Shown piece by piece: positions 49,459 through 61,229 of a stretch of DNA of 64,000 bases; the stretch's first letter is position 1; each line of letters starts with the position of its first letter. Source of the stretch: Sipunculus nudus (lineage: Eukaryota > Annelida > Sipuncula > Golfingiida > Sipunculidae). The notes below the pieces were generated by a model. It did no database searches and had not been told where the DNA came from. It worked only from the letters and a program-made list of their open reading frames with translations. The stretch is from the NCBI GenBank assembly GCA_026874595.1, contig CM049320.1, positions 20,097,714 through 20,161,713 of the forward strand, in the 5' to 3' direction. The position numbers and the translations under genes were made by a program.

Positions 49459-52400
49459 CTTGGCTTAGTCAATTCTTTACACATACATACTGATATTTGT
49501 AATTATTTAATTATTTTATTAAAAATAAAGTACCAGTGAATCGTAAAAATATTACTTGGGACATCGCGTCATTTAACTCATCATTTTAACTTGATTGCAC
49601 CTCATCAGCTATCATGTAACATATGCCAGAAATATACCAAGAGCTTTATTGTGTATTTATTAGAGACGAAAACGTTAATGACTTAAACGGGAATTTCTAA
49701 TGTTAAATCTTACCTGTATTTTATCAATTGTAATAGGCACAACGATCTTTCATCTCTAACAAAACTTGTTATGATTATATTTTTCTTTTTGTATTATGTT
49801 ACGCCAAACTTCTGGTTGATTCATGCACTGTATTTTCAAATTCTTGTCGAATATTAGTCCAGGAAGATTCAACTGACAAGAGCTTGAAACGAGGCTTCGC
49901 TTGTTAAATAGTTAAATATATATAATAATTCATCGGCGGAATCATGGTTCTGTATATACTATGTCCCATGGAGAGAAGAGCCATGTGTGTATATTGCATT
50001 AATACGTAGACGCCAGGGCGCTTTATGTATACTTACTGCAAGTAATTAATGTTATGATATGTGTATCTTTACGTATTGCAAGCAATTAATGTGATGACAT
50101 TTGTATCGTTTATGACAACATTGCCCATATCCATTCTAATGGTTGTCATTTATTCGCAATGGCTGTTGCGTTCATTTAACTGTAATCAAATACAATACCA
50201 AATCGTTTCCTTCTGATACAATATACTAGTATATACGTTTTTCATTCAAGAGAGATTATCTACAAGGATATGTAATAGTGGGATTACTTTATTTGCAAAT
50301 TCGTGGTTATGCTATCGTTTTGAAATTAAAATATTCATATTTTACTGTAATATGTCAATGCAAAAAAATATTTATTTTGTCATTAATATCTATGAATAAG
50401 CTTTAACTTTTACTTGACTGAAAATTCTTAATTGGCAATGCAATAACATATAAAAAAATAACGTCTTATTAATCGTGATAGTTTCTTTGCAAGACGTTAT
50501 TTTTTAGAAAATGTAAATATGAAATGACTATACACTCTGAAACAGTCTTCCATAAAATAATCTCATGTCCCTACGTAGAACGTATGAACAGGCCCTTCCC
50601 CGGCCTGTCCTGTGATTTGAAAGGTTTAAAATACAGAGCCGGTGCCACGTTTTCATAAATATTACATTTTATAGAAAGCCTTGTATCAAAACGTATTTTT
50701 ACATATCGGACAATTCAAGGCAGATTTGATTTCATCTATCAAAAGAAATGTTAGGACTTACAGGTAAAGCAGTCGTTACAAGTACAGGAGCAGTGCGTCA
50801 ATAAATAGTACATTGTATTATATCAGACTTTTTGAATAATTTATTACACAGAACTAGAGTAATTGCTAGGACAACCAGTTCGTGCAAATGTACTATCATC
50901 ACACTTTTCGGATCATGTATAATTATCGCCATATTATTTTATTCTGGGCCCGGTATTTTCTCTACCTGCTGTGTTCATGACAATAAATTGCAAGAGAGGA
51001 TATTCGTGTATATGAAGAGATAATCGGTCAACAGAGCAACGGACGTCTATTTATATTAATAACTAGGAGGACATGGCCATCCTGTATTCACTGAAAAAAT
51101 AAATATCTACTTCGGAATATAAACTCATAACCAGACTACATTCATACAGCGCACACCACCTCCAACACAACACACGGCTAAGAAGTAAGCAAAGCATACC
51201 CATCGGTTACGACCTCTATTTATTGCTTTGTTAGAGAGTTCAAATAGGTATCTTTAGATGAGTAAAATTACTCCTACTTAGAGAAAGTTGTATAGACATA
51301 TAGATAAAATGAACCTGCATATAATTCTTCAGCTGTATTAATTGACTTTGACAAAATTATTATTGTTTTTCTTAAAGCTGACATCTGTAGAAAACAACTT
51401 TCCTTTCAAACTACCCAAAACCCTTGTAGCCCTCTCATTGCAGACAATCAGAAAAAAGGAATGGACATATTTTAAATGTATTTGCTATAATTCCTATCCC
51501 CATATTTATGCTTTCGATGACATATTGGATGGCTAGTAACAGGGATACACCATTTTAGATTGGGGAGTTGCCTCCCCTTCCCATTGTGTAGAAACGTTTT
51601 GAAAATTTCTCCTGAAATGGCGGAATCTGAGGTAGCGTTACAAGCATCAATGAAGCAAATCTGGGATTCTATTTCCCAGATTTTTTAGGTCACCACTGGG
51701 CTATGTTAAGTTGACTTCATGTGGTTATAGGTGAATCATAACCAAAAAAAAACTCAACTTCAACTTTAAATTCAGCACCTGAGGAACATCCTGTTTAAAC
51801 ACTTATTAAATGATGTACGACAGACACGCTCTGTTGCCGCATAAAAGACTACCCTATTGGACTGAATATAAACGTTTGTGATAGACCAGGAATAAAAAAT
51901 ATTGCCTTAGACATACAACATTCTTAGCAGGGGCCACCCCTACTACAGCCTGGGGGGGGGGTATGTTAAAAAGAACAAACGCGTGTTTAAATATTGCAGA
52001 TATATCTTCCAGTTCACAAATCTGATTGAAGGGAGGCCACGCTACGTTCTTCACCATTGGAACATGCTGCACGTTTAATTATTTGAAAACCGGCGGATTT
52101 ACAGCTACTAACTGCCCAAGTCCCGGCGCCAATATTTTAAATGCTGCTTTGCACGTTCATTAAAAGAAAGTTCTAATCGTAATGTTTTTAATCGTTTTTA
52201 CTAACTTTACGCGACTTTGAATCCCCTAATATAGCAAGGAATAGAACAAGCATATAATCATTAGAGAACGCATAGCATATCATAATATTTGATTTTGTTT
52301 AGTAGCAGATGATTTTATTAATACGATATTGCTTAGGATTGATCTTACAGGGGATCATTGCCAAACAATTTTTCCTGAGATTCTGACTCCATTCTGGGAA

Positions 52401-53500
52401 ATCTTAATCTCTGAAAACGCAACAGAAATATTCAAAATATTCAGAATACCACAAACAATTAGGTGGTGACTGAAGCACCCGATAACTTTCTTGATGGCGT
52501 TTGCTTTTCTTACTTGAAACGAGTTTAATGTTAATTTTAAATTTGATAAAACATTATAAATTAAATTCTAAAACATATCAAAATAACCCTTTTGAATCAA
52601 TTTTTTGTTCACAATTTTATAAAACAAGCAAGATCATGTATTATTTTGCATGTTTCATTCTAGAATGCTGTATTTCTCAGGTTGGCCCCTAGGTTGTGCT
52701 GATCAACAAATGAATAGACAGGGGTGAAAGCATAGCCTCCTTGGTGGTTGGAAATATGTTAAGTAAATATCCATTTATTTGACACTCAGTAGAGAATATA
52801 CCTGGGAACTTTAGGATATTTCCACTGTTTTCGGACCCGCATAAAGTGTTTACTTGTTCTTCCATGGCCCTTGCCCAAACATTTCTACAGTTTCAAAACA
52901 AACACAGGGACATAGGGGAAATAATTACGTTTTCGGTGGTGAGATCACTATGCAGATATATCCGTAGATATTAAGTGTATAGGGGTGGTACTGTTAGATG
53001 ATTAATTTCATTTTCCATTATCCAAGGCTGTACTGCAAATAAAGCTTGATCAAACAAAAAATCCAGCATGTCCTTACTCTGAGATCAGATTATGTTCATT
53101 TTAATTTAATTTAAATTTTAAATGATCTTCTACCAATTTCCAGATAAAAGTGTCATATGTCAAACTTATATGCACCACGTGTTTAACTGGTAAAAGGAAG
53201 CACATGTTTCAAAGAAAATACATACAGAAGATAAGAACACTTGAGGTATAATGAAACATCAGATTTGGGTATAGATAATTAAAACAATTGTGGACGAGAG
53301 CTGCGAATCCGCTATTAAACAATACAGTGTGATTTCGACGTTATGCCAATTAAAACTATAACTAGGTTACTTCACAATCTTTATATGTCCATATCAGAAT
53401 AGTTCACTTTAATCACCGTATCCTTTGGTAAGGCTATAATCGAGAAAACAGTGCCATTTTGTGCGTACGTTTTCTGATGGACATGACCACCAGGGTCATT
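49459..53500. other. 5' flank of the receptor; homology to the other copies, then unique DNA
   Basis: From 49720 to about 51430 the sequence aligns in blocks with 61540-62680 and 31430-33480, giving the upstream part of the duplicated unit. A conserved AAAATACAG/GTAAG donor lies at about 49727 and 61547. From about 51430 to 53500 nothing was recognised. Confidence 0.5.
50762..50815 (-). other. Candidate upstream exon end of the 45.5 kb receptor
   Basis: A CTGCTTTACC(T) block precedes a GTAAGT donor. The same block and donor recur at 62508 and 32858 in the two paralogous copies. Whether it is coding or 5' UTR could not be settled: the only ATG-led frame here (MYYLLTHCSCTCNDCFT) is not shared by the other copies. 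Confidence 0.35.
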
Positions 53501-53559
53501 TAATAGGACCATTGAGTACATTGAAAGTCTGGAAAATGACAGCTAGATCCGCTAGAGTC

Positions 53560-54230
53560 CAATTTTAAAATGGCCACTGACGCCATCTTCAAAATGAAAA
53601 TCTATAGTATCTAGCATCAGATGAACTAGAAATGAGATGTTATATTCCACTGTATCGGGAATGTCAAATAAAAAATTGGTTAATGAAGAGTTTCGGGATC
53701 ATCACTACTTCAAAATACAATATAACCTGCTCTTTCTACATAGGATTTTGGCACTGGCTGAGCTAGAAGAATGCACGGGGGTCATTATTAACTGTTCATA
53801 AGGTGAGAAAAATGAAATTGCAGAGGTTCGGAATTAAACAAATCTCCACTTATTCAAAATGGCCGCTGATACAGTCTTGTATACAGAAAATATTGTATAA
53901 CTTGAACCAGATGACTTATGACCACAAATGGGGAGTTACTTTCCTGTAATTCTGACATGACAATGCCACTTAAATGGCGGTCTTAAGTTTGAGTATTATC
54001 CAAACCTATAGTTCCATATAGTTCCAAACTTCTCCACTTATTCAAAATGGCCGCTGATACCGTCTTTTATACAGAAAATATTGTATAACTTGAACCAGAT
54101 GACTTATAACCACAAATGGGGAATCACTTTCCTGTAATTCTGACATGACAATGGCACTTGAATGGCGGTCTTGAGTTTGAGTGTTATAGAAACCTATAGT
54201 TAATGCTGAAATGGATATTTTAGAGTTTGG
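53560..54230. repeat. Tandem ~188-base repeat
   Basis: Two close units start at CTCCACTTATTCAAAATGGC at 53844 and 54032. They share GTATAACTTGAACCAGATGA and CCTGTAATTCTGACATGACA. A third, more diverged unit (AAAATGGCCACTGACGCCA) lies near 53567. Confidence 0.8.
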
Positions 54231-54683
54231 GGTCATACTGACGCTAGAAGCCTGTTTCAAGAATATGAAACATATTACCTCTGGGCCACATAGTTGTCTT
54301 TAACTCTACGTTGAGTATAAATAAAGCAGGAAACTAATTGCAGAAAAGGGCCCCAGGGTCAACTTTCTGCCCTGATTGCCACCTTTAATAAGTATCTTAT
54401 GTTTATTCATCAAATAAGTTAGATAAATAATTTGGGAAACTAACACTTCCTAACTTTCTACAATATTTCAAGCTCATCAATGCCCAACTTATGACCACAA
54501 ATAAAAATATAATTGTCCCATTTTCGAGGATTAATTTGTTAAATTTAGTATTTAGTTTTGTTTTGTTATAGTTATATCCACGCGCACTTCGTGTAAATTG
54601 TTAAACTTATAGGTGACCAAAAGCAATGGGTGAACGTGTGAGTGAAACTTACACGTAATTAAACAATGCAGGGCAAATAAGTT

Positions 54684-55027
54684 TTGATAGCACCAGACAT
54701 TAGAGGTTGGAATCGACCCAGAGATAAAGTTCATAAAGTGGACATGAACATGTCGACTGAGAAAAGGAACCCTAACTTTAACACACATGCAAAGCTCTTA
54801 ATTAATAATGTTCCCCATGCAAGCGAAGCAGCTTGCAAGCTGAAAAAAAAAAACAACTTTTGGAAAAAAATATTGATCTAGAAGAAGCATCAGTTAATGA
54901 TTATCCTTCCCAAGAGACCAGGGCTCTACATAGCACGTTTGTATTAATGTTTGCTCCTCGCGCCGTCCATGACGCAAATAATGCCATTAAATTTACGCCT
55001 AATACTTCTTATAAAGCTCCTAGATAG
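54684..55027 (+). other. Two overlapping unassigned frames
   Basis: Frames 54684-54881 and 54833-55027 overlap at an A-run near 54843. They read for example TEKRNPNFNTHAKLLINNVP and ETRALHSTFVLMFAPRAVHD. No family was recognised. It is possibly a transposable-element remnant. Confidence 0.2.
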
Positions 55028-55264
55028 TTAACCAGGATTTGGGTTGGAAATCTGCTACCTATGCCGACACTTTTCAAGATTTCAATTGCGTTTTATGCTA
55101 TACCAAAACGGTTTAATTATTGCTTGTCGGAAATCAATTATTTCTGCAAGTATGTTGGTCATTCGCGTTTGTCTGCGGATTTTTTTTTGCGTGTTAATCC
55201 GAGCTTTATAGGTCACATTTTTCAACCAATCGCTCTCAAATGTATACAGTTGAAAGACATCTAA

Positions 55265-56250
55265 AGTCCTAGAAGCCTATTGATTTTGGCCAAAATGGGT
55301 CAAAGGTCAAGGTGTCTAAACACATAATTTCGTCAAAAAGAGGCCTATCTACATAAACTATAGCTCATTTTGTCATCTCAGATGTGTCTGTATGTCAGGA
55401 TGTCCGATTGTTTGTCAGTTGCCGCCTTCCCACTTGTTCTTTTGTCTGACATATGGCATTCCACAGGAAAGAAGTTTTTAGCAATCCTTCTGAATGTTAT
55501 AATGTCAATAACCTGAAGTTCTAGAGGTCTAATGTATTTAGGATAAATAGTTCAAAGGCCAAGGTCAAGGTTTAAAAAAACAAAATTGCTTTTGCTTTGT
55601 AACTTTGACAAAATTTATTGTATAACATAAATTGTAGCTCATTTAAAATTCCATTGTATGGCCTTCCTTTTGAAGTGTGGCTGCGTCAATCTGCGGTTAC
55701 CGTGGTAAGGCATTTTTGGGAGAGTTCCATGATATACCAAAGTATGGGCTCTCATTTTTCTAACTTTGTCACTTTTAAAGGTAGAGAGGTATACTTGTTT
55801 TTCAGGCAGCTTTGGGTCAGTTTAATTCGATTAATAAACAGTTTTGCGAAATTTTGTTCCGAGATATTACGAGATTTCACTTTTTGCTCTATAGGCAACA
55901 ATTCTCAAGCAATCGCTGTGAAAATTATATTGTCATAAGACAAACTCCGATAAGCCTTTTGTTTTTAACTTATATAAGTCAAAGGTCAAGGTCACCGATA
56001 AAGTCAAACGTAATATTTTGCTCACAACTTCGTCAAATATTGTCATATCTAGACAAACTATAGCTCATATTAGCCGTCTATGCATTCCCCAGTTTGAAAT
56101 CTATTCAACTGTCATCCAGGTTGTGTAACATGGTCAGTATGTCTCTCTGTTCTTCTCATGTCTGGTTGTTCTTTGGTCTGACATTTGTCAAACTGGAGTT
56201 CACATTGTTTAAACTTTTTCATTGTTTCTGAATGGCATACAGTTAAACGA
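55265..56250. repeat. Three diverged units with TCAAAGGTCAAGG motifs
   Basis: Units near 55267, 55517 and 55942 share CTAGA.G.CTA.TG, TCAAAGG(T/C)CAAGGT, a TTTCGTCAAA block and AAACTATAGCTCAT, followed by a TTCTTTTGTCTGACAT-like block in two of them. The unit length varies (about 250-430 bases). It is an old tandem repeat. Confidence 0.65.
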
Positions 56251-56259
56251 AAACCAGGG

Positions 56260-57320
56260 TTTATTTTCTGTCTCCCCGTCCGTTTGTTCACGCCTTTTCA
56301 ATATTAGCATAAAAACACAAGTGTAATTGTTTCTGCTCTCCCAGAACATTGCTCATTTAAATAACTGTTTTTCACTTGTTCCACTGACGTCCTGTCACTT
56401 TATCTGTCTTACATATTTCATTTACTGGCAAGCGCTTGACCTATGGTCGTCAAGTTTTCATTCTAGGTCGTCTCGTAAAAGGGATACTTTTTGTATAAGA
56501 TAGCCAGTTTTCAATAATCGGCTGTAGCTGCATTAGCTACACTTTCCAAAATTCCATAGAAGTCAATTTTGCTCTTAAATGGTTTTGGTTGTCAAATCGA
56601 GAGAAAAAATGTAGAAACAAAATGGTCACTTGCTTCTAGAAAATTGCTTCACTACTTTACTATGGCAAACATACTGAATTTATATACACCTACCAGATGG
56701 ATTCATACTACATAACAATTCACACAAAATAGCACCTTAAACATTTCCTGGTGTCGAGTAGTATACATAACCATTGGTAAATATATCATTTGTCATTTCT
56801 CTTGTTTATAACTAATTGTGAGTTATAAAACAATAAGGAACACTGTTATAGTATTCATTTTACAGCTGGATATTGCCTTCAAACAAAAATACAGCAATTA
56901 CAAGATTAATTAATTGTTTCTCAAGAGATAATATAATGTATCGTTGTTTGTATTAGCCTACCATGGGAGTAATAACAACCAGATAAGCCTATAAATTCTA
57001 TGATTTGTTCTTTGTCATGCATAACATCATATACATTTATGCACAAGTACATATAATTATAGAGAATATATTATGTGCCATCATTCATGGATTTTTCTGG
57101 ATAATAGGGCTTATATTTTCAATTTGCAAAGTACGACACCAGAGAGGAAACAAACAGTTATTTCACAAATGGTGAAAACGGATCCATGAAAATTACTACT
57201 ATGAACATTTGTTTATTCAGTTCATATTTAAACATTTTTCTGTATTTTGTATGAACAAAATAAAAATCATTATTATCAGTTGTGGGGGAAAATGCGGAAG
57301 CCAGCATAGGGAGCATAACA
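56260..57320. other. Intergenic, nothing recognised
   Basis: AT-rich sequence. The right edge should hold the 3' UTR of the receptor at 57.5 kb. Confidence 0.45.
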
Positions 57321-57326
57321 TAAAAC

Positions 57327-57521
57327 TCAGTCGTCATTTCCGTTGCCGCTTTGGTTTAGCAGGAGGGGCTTGTCAAGTTTGGGTGCTTTTCGTTGCTGCT
57401 TGTTATAAGATACAGGCGGGTTTTCTTGCCTTTTGTGATCAACGCTTGAGGCAGCAGGGTCCCTACGCGTTGGGACAGGCGGACTTCCGATGGCAGAGGG
57501 TTTTACATTCCAAGGTCTCTG
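57327..57521 (-). pseudogene. Untranslated remnant of the proline-rich tail
   Basis: Downstream of the TAG the sequence still aligns with the 45.5 kb tail (PSAIGSPPVPTRR, then NKQQRKAPKLDKPL). One base missing after KPL changes the frame, and TGA follows at 57327. The former coding sequence is still recognisable, so the truncation looks recent. Confidence 0.7.
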
Positions 57522-59886
57522 CTACCGTGGGAGAGAGTAGCCATCATGGCGCTTGTTGGCAGTGCCTCGTTGTGGCTCGTTGCCATGGCTCTGACATATG
57601 TCATCGTTCGCAGGGTTCACAACGGACGAGTTACTTGACGCTTCTGATGATGGACTGTCCACCACTGGGCGCATCATGTATAATCCGTTGTTCCCTGGCG
57701 GTGCATCAGCTCTGGATGACCTATTAAATTTATTAAGAATATACGTAACTTTTACATGCCGAATAAAGGCTCCTCACACTGTAAGCGAATCATGGAGATC
57801 TACATCGTTATGACTTTCACTTGGACCGAAAGAGTACATTTTCACTGAAAACAGTTATTCACAAATGCCTTTATTTAAATAAACAAATAGTTAATTTTGT
57901 CATCCACGTTTGTTTCATTTTTAACTCTACCCTTTGATAAACAAAATATTTGATCATTTAAATTATTTAACTGTAAAAACACAAAATATCAATAGTCACC
58001 GAGAGAAATCAGTAGTGTGAAAGAAGAGGCCTGTAAACTTACAAAAGTATGCTGTTTGAGGGAATAAAATAAATGTTATATTGGGAGTATATACAAATGA
58101 GTGAACCATTTAAACATGGAGGTATGATGAAAAATTAAATCATACCAATAAACACACACGGCACCAGCTACCACGAACATAGCGATTATAGCACACGGAA
58201 TCAGCAGATTGAAGACCATTACAAGAGCTACTAAAAAGGAAAATAATCATTTTGGATAAATATTCTATCATGAAAATAAAAAAACTAGCAAAGGAGGTTC
58301 ATGGTGGAGATGTAGGGGACAATTGAGTAAGAATTATTTTATGATTTCTGTTATTGTCTGTCCTTTGTATTAAAAAAATGCCCAGTTGCACTCTATCTTG
58401 TACTTACATTTTGTTGAAAAACCCCTTACCTGCTGCCTCTGTAGTAGGTTTCTTCTCTTCTTTGTAGTAGAAAAAAAATATAAATAAAAGCGTTCAACTT
58501 ACCATTAACTATTAAGTTTAATACAATAATATTTGTGATGCGCACAATCCAATGGAATCTGGTGTGAAATTTCTGATATAAATCCTCAATGAATGCATAT
58601 ACATGATATGTTTACCAGCCTCTGTAACACAAAAAGTGGTGGTACTCCCTGCAAGGAACCACTTGTGGATTCCACTTCCCGTGCTCAAATGTTACAATCA
58701 TACACCCTCTGTCTGAGATGTTTATGTTCTTAACAAAGGTCCCATGACTCTGCTTTTCTAAAGCTACAGTTTTTTTTTAATATGTAAGGTTTGAATAAAC
58801 AGCAAGTTTTTTTTTATGACTGAAGCAATCTTGTATTTTAAGAACCTTTAAATACCTGATCTTTGAAATATTTTGCTTTTATCCAACCACAAACGAAACA
58901 TTCTCTGGTTCCTTTAAAGCACATTCGATAATCTTCTTTGCGTGCTTTTTGTTCTTACACCGGATCGACATTAAACATTTATCAACAACTTTATTCAGGA
59001 TTCAAAAACCAAGAGTATTCCTAATTTAAACAACTGTGACATATTCATGTTAAATACTTAACAAAAATGTATGTGTATTGGGGATATTATCACACAATTA
59101 TAACGTTCATAGTTACATAAATTTTCACTATAAGTGAACGAAATTATATATTAATGCGATATCATTGTTAGTTAACATTATATTCTTAATTTATTTTATG
59201 ACAATCATCCATAATGTGTATCTATTTACCTCTTTTTCTACCTCCAATCCAAACCTGCTTGTTCATTGGTACGAGTTTCGGAAGTATACGGACGATTTCA
59301 TCTTCTCCAAGACTTGCCATGACCATTCCGTTTTCTATACATGCCTTTTGGGCGTCATACCAGTTTTGGTAGCCTCCAGTCAATTTAAAATAATAAACAG
59401 AACTGGATGATCTAAACTTCTGTGTCGACTCTTCAAAAAAATAAGTCGCGTGTATAATGTTTGCTGACAGTTCAAGAAACATCTTAATCACAATTTAAAG
59501 TGTTAAATATATTTTCATGTATCTAAAATCATGACATTTGTTAGAGTATTACGTGTTTTACACAATGAAGAGGACTAATAGTTAAGATTCACGCCTTAAA
59601 GGTGTAAAGGAGAGAATACACCTTAACCATTCTTGCAGAGAGCACCGGCACCCAAGGGATTCCGCATATAACAAGGAGAGGATAGAAATTCCCCAAGAAC
59701 TGTTTTTACACATCCGCTTTGAATTTCGTTCAACATTAATGGATTTTCGGTAGCAGTAGTTTCTAAATAAATTCATTCAATATACAGGTATATGTCACTT
59801 AGAATAATGTTTATCATACATATACATACAAGATAGTTGAAAATAAGGCTTTGACAGTTATATTGATTTATTTTTCCGAAAAATGT

Positions 59887-59939
<53 letters not shown>

Positions 59940-60823
59940 ACTTACTGCCAGTAAATAGCCTTCCAGATATTTCCTATGAGTATCGGCCGGGGCAAAGATT
60001 GCTATTGTAGCTATGAAATTACCGGTTACTCACCATTTGCCCACGTCCAATATTTCAATTCAACTTCTGCCATATTAAGCCAAATAGAAGCTACATCAAG
60101 CTCGGCTGGATTGTTCTCCACTTCAGTATTATTGAATGTATCCATATCCAATAAACGTTCACCATTCTTGTGGCAACTTTGCAAGGCTCCCTGAAATGTG
60201 TCATTCTTTTGAGAATGTAAAGTACCTGGTAATTAGATATAAGGTATATCTGAAAGACTTCATATGGCATATAACATTATTCTTTTTTTATTTCTATTTT
60301 ATTTATTGTACTTTATGTCATTGCTCATCCTAACTTTCTTGTAAACAACTTTTGATAATACAAAAAGCGGGTTTTATGATGAAACAAGATTTATTCGGAT
60401 AATAAACAAATAATGTTTTCCAACTTGACATAATCTCCTATTGTGTGTTTTGGATAATATTTCACAAATGCGTTTGGTTTTTGGTTCCGCAAATACACTA
60501 AGCTGAGTGTCAGATATATTATAGCAGTTTTGTCCGATGATCCTGAATGTTAGTATATATTGTTTTCTCTAATAAAATTACTATATTTTACATCATTAAT
60601 GTAATATATTCGTTTCGATGAACACCAATACCTATGGCACAGGATAAAATGCCTATTAAAAGAAGCAGAAAATAGGGAACATATGTTCTCCTGCAAAACA
60701 CCCATTTTCCTGATTCCAATATTCTTAACAATATTCTCAAATATGTGCATGTGATTCTTGATCCTGGGAAAAATGAGAATATAGGCTATGAATAAAAATC
60801 CAAAATGTTCTCTGTTTCATTGA

Positions 60824-60867
<44 letters not shown>

Positions 60868-61169
60868 ATAAAACTGACATGAGTACTTCAAACTCATCAA
60901 AGTGTGTAGAACTTATATATTATGGTGAATGATATAAGCATTAAAATATAGGACTATATTCATGCTTAAACGGTTGATATTTCTTTATTAATAGATAACA
61001 GAAGCCACCCTTAACAAGATGAATGAACAGATGACCCTGCTTTTCCCATCGAACTTACCATAAACATAGATCCCGCGAATGGATTCACTGTTAGGCAACT
61101 TTATCTGAAGAGTACCAAACGCTCTGTGGTACAAAACTGGCCAAAAATGGGATGCATGCATAATAAAAC
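57522..61169 (-). CDS. Dual-CTLD transmembrane receptor with shortened tail (5' end incomplete)
   Basis: Tandem paralogue of the receptor at 45.5 kb. Exons 5' to 3': 61059-61169, 60034-60225, 59628-59762, 59230-59430, 58620-58757, 58430-58459, 58146-58230, 57522-57711. Phases match the paralogue and the frame is open for 359 residues. It has the same domain order: TLQIKLPNSESIRGIYVYG; CTLD1 (CHKNGERLLDMDTFNN, IWLNMAEVELKYWTWANG, GCVKTVLGEFLSSPCYMRN); CTLD2 (QNWYDAQKACIENGMVMASL, RGCMIVTFEHGKWNPQVVPC); stalk EKKPTTEAA; helix VMVFNLLIPCAIIAMFVVAG; tail. The tail keeps LYMMRP and GYSLPR but meets TAG right after YSLPR (57522-57524). The homologous proline-rich part lies downstream untranslated and also has a one-base loss near its end (about 57350). 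The CTLD2 exon is followed by GC instead of GT at 58619. It may be a working short-tail receptor or an early pseudogene. Confidence 0.68.
59889..59935. repeat. (TA)n microsatellite
   Basis: A TA run in the intron between the two halves of CTLD1. It is absent from the paralogous intron at 48.2 kb. Confidence 0.95.
60826..60862. repeat. (TA)n microsatellite
   Basis: A TA run in the intron upstream of CTLD1. Confidence 0.9.
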
Positions 61170-61188
61170 CTGGGGTTAATCCATTCTT

Positions 61189-61216
61189 CACACACACACA
61201 CACAAACACACACACC
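61189..61216. repeat. (CA)n microsatellite
   Basis: A CA-rich run just upstream (on the minus strand) of the first supported exon of the 57.5 kb receptor, close to its splice acceptor. Confidence 0.85.
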
Positions 61217-61229
61217 GAAATTTGTAATT

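Noticed and set aside
57209-57727. 172-codon + strand open frame
   Set aside because: It is the antisense shadow of the receptor tail exon on the minus strand; its translation has no domain and the opposite strand aligns with the paralogue.
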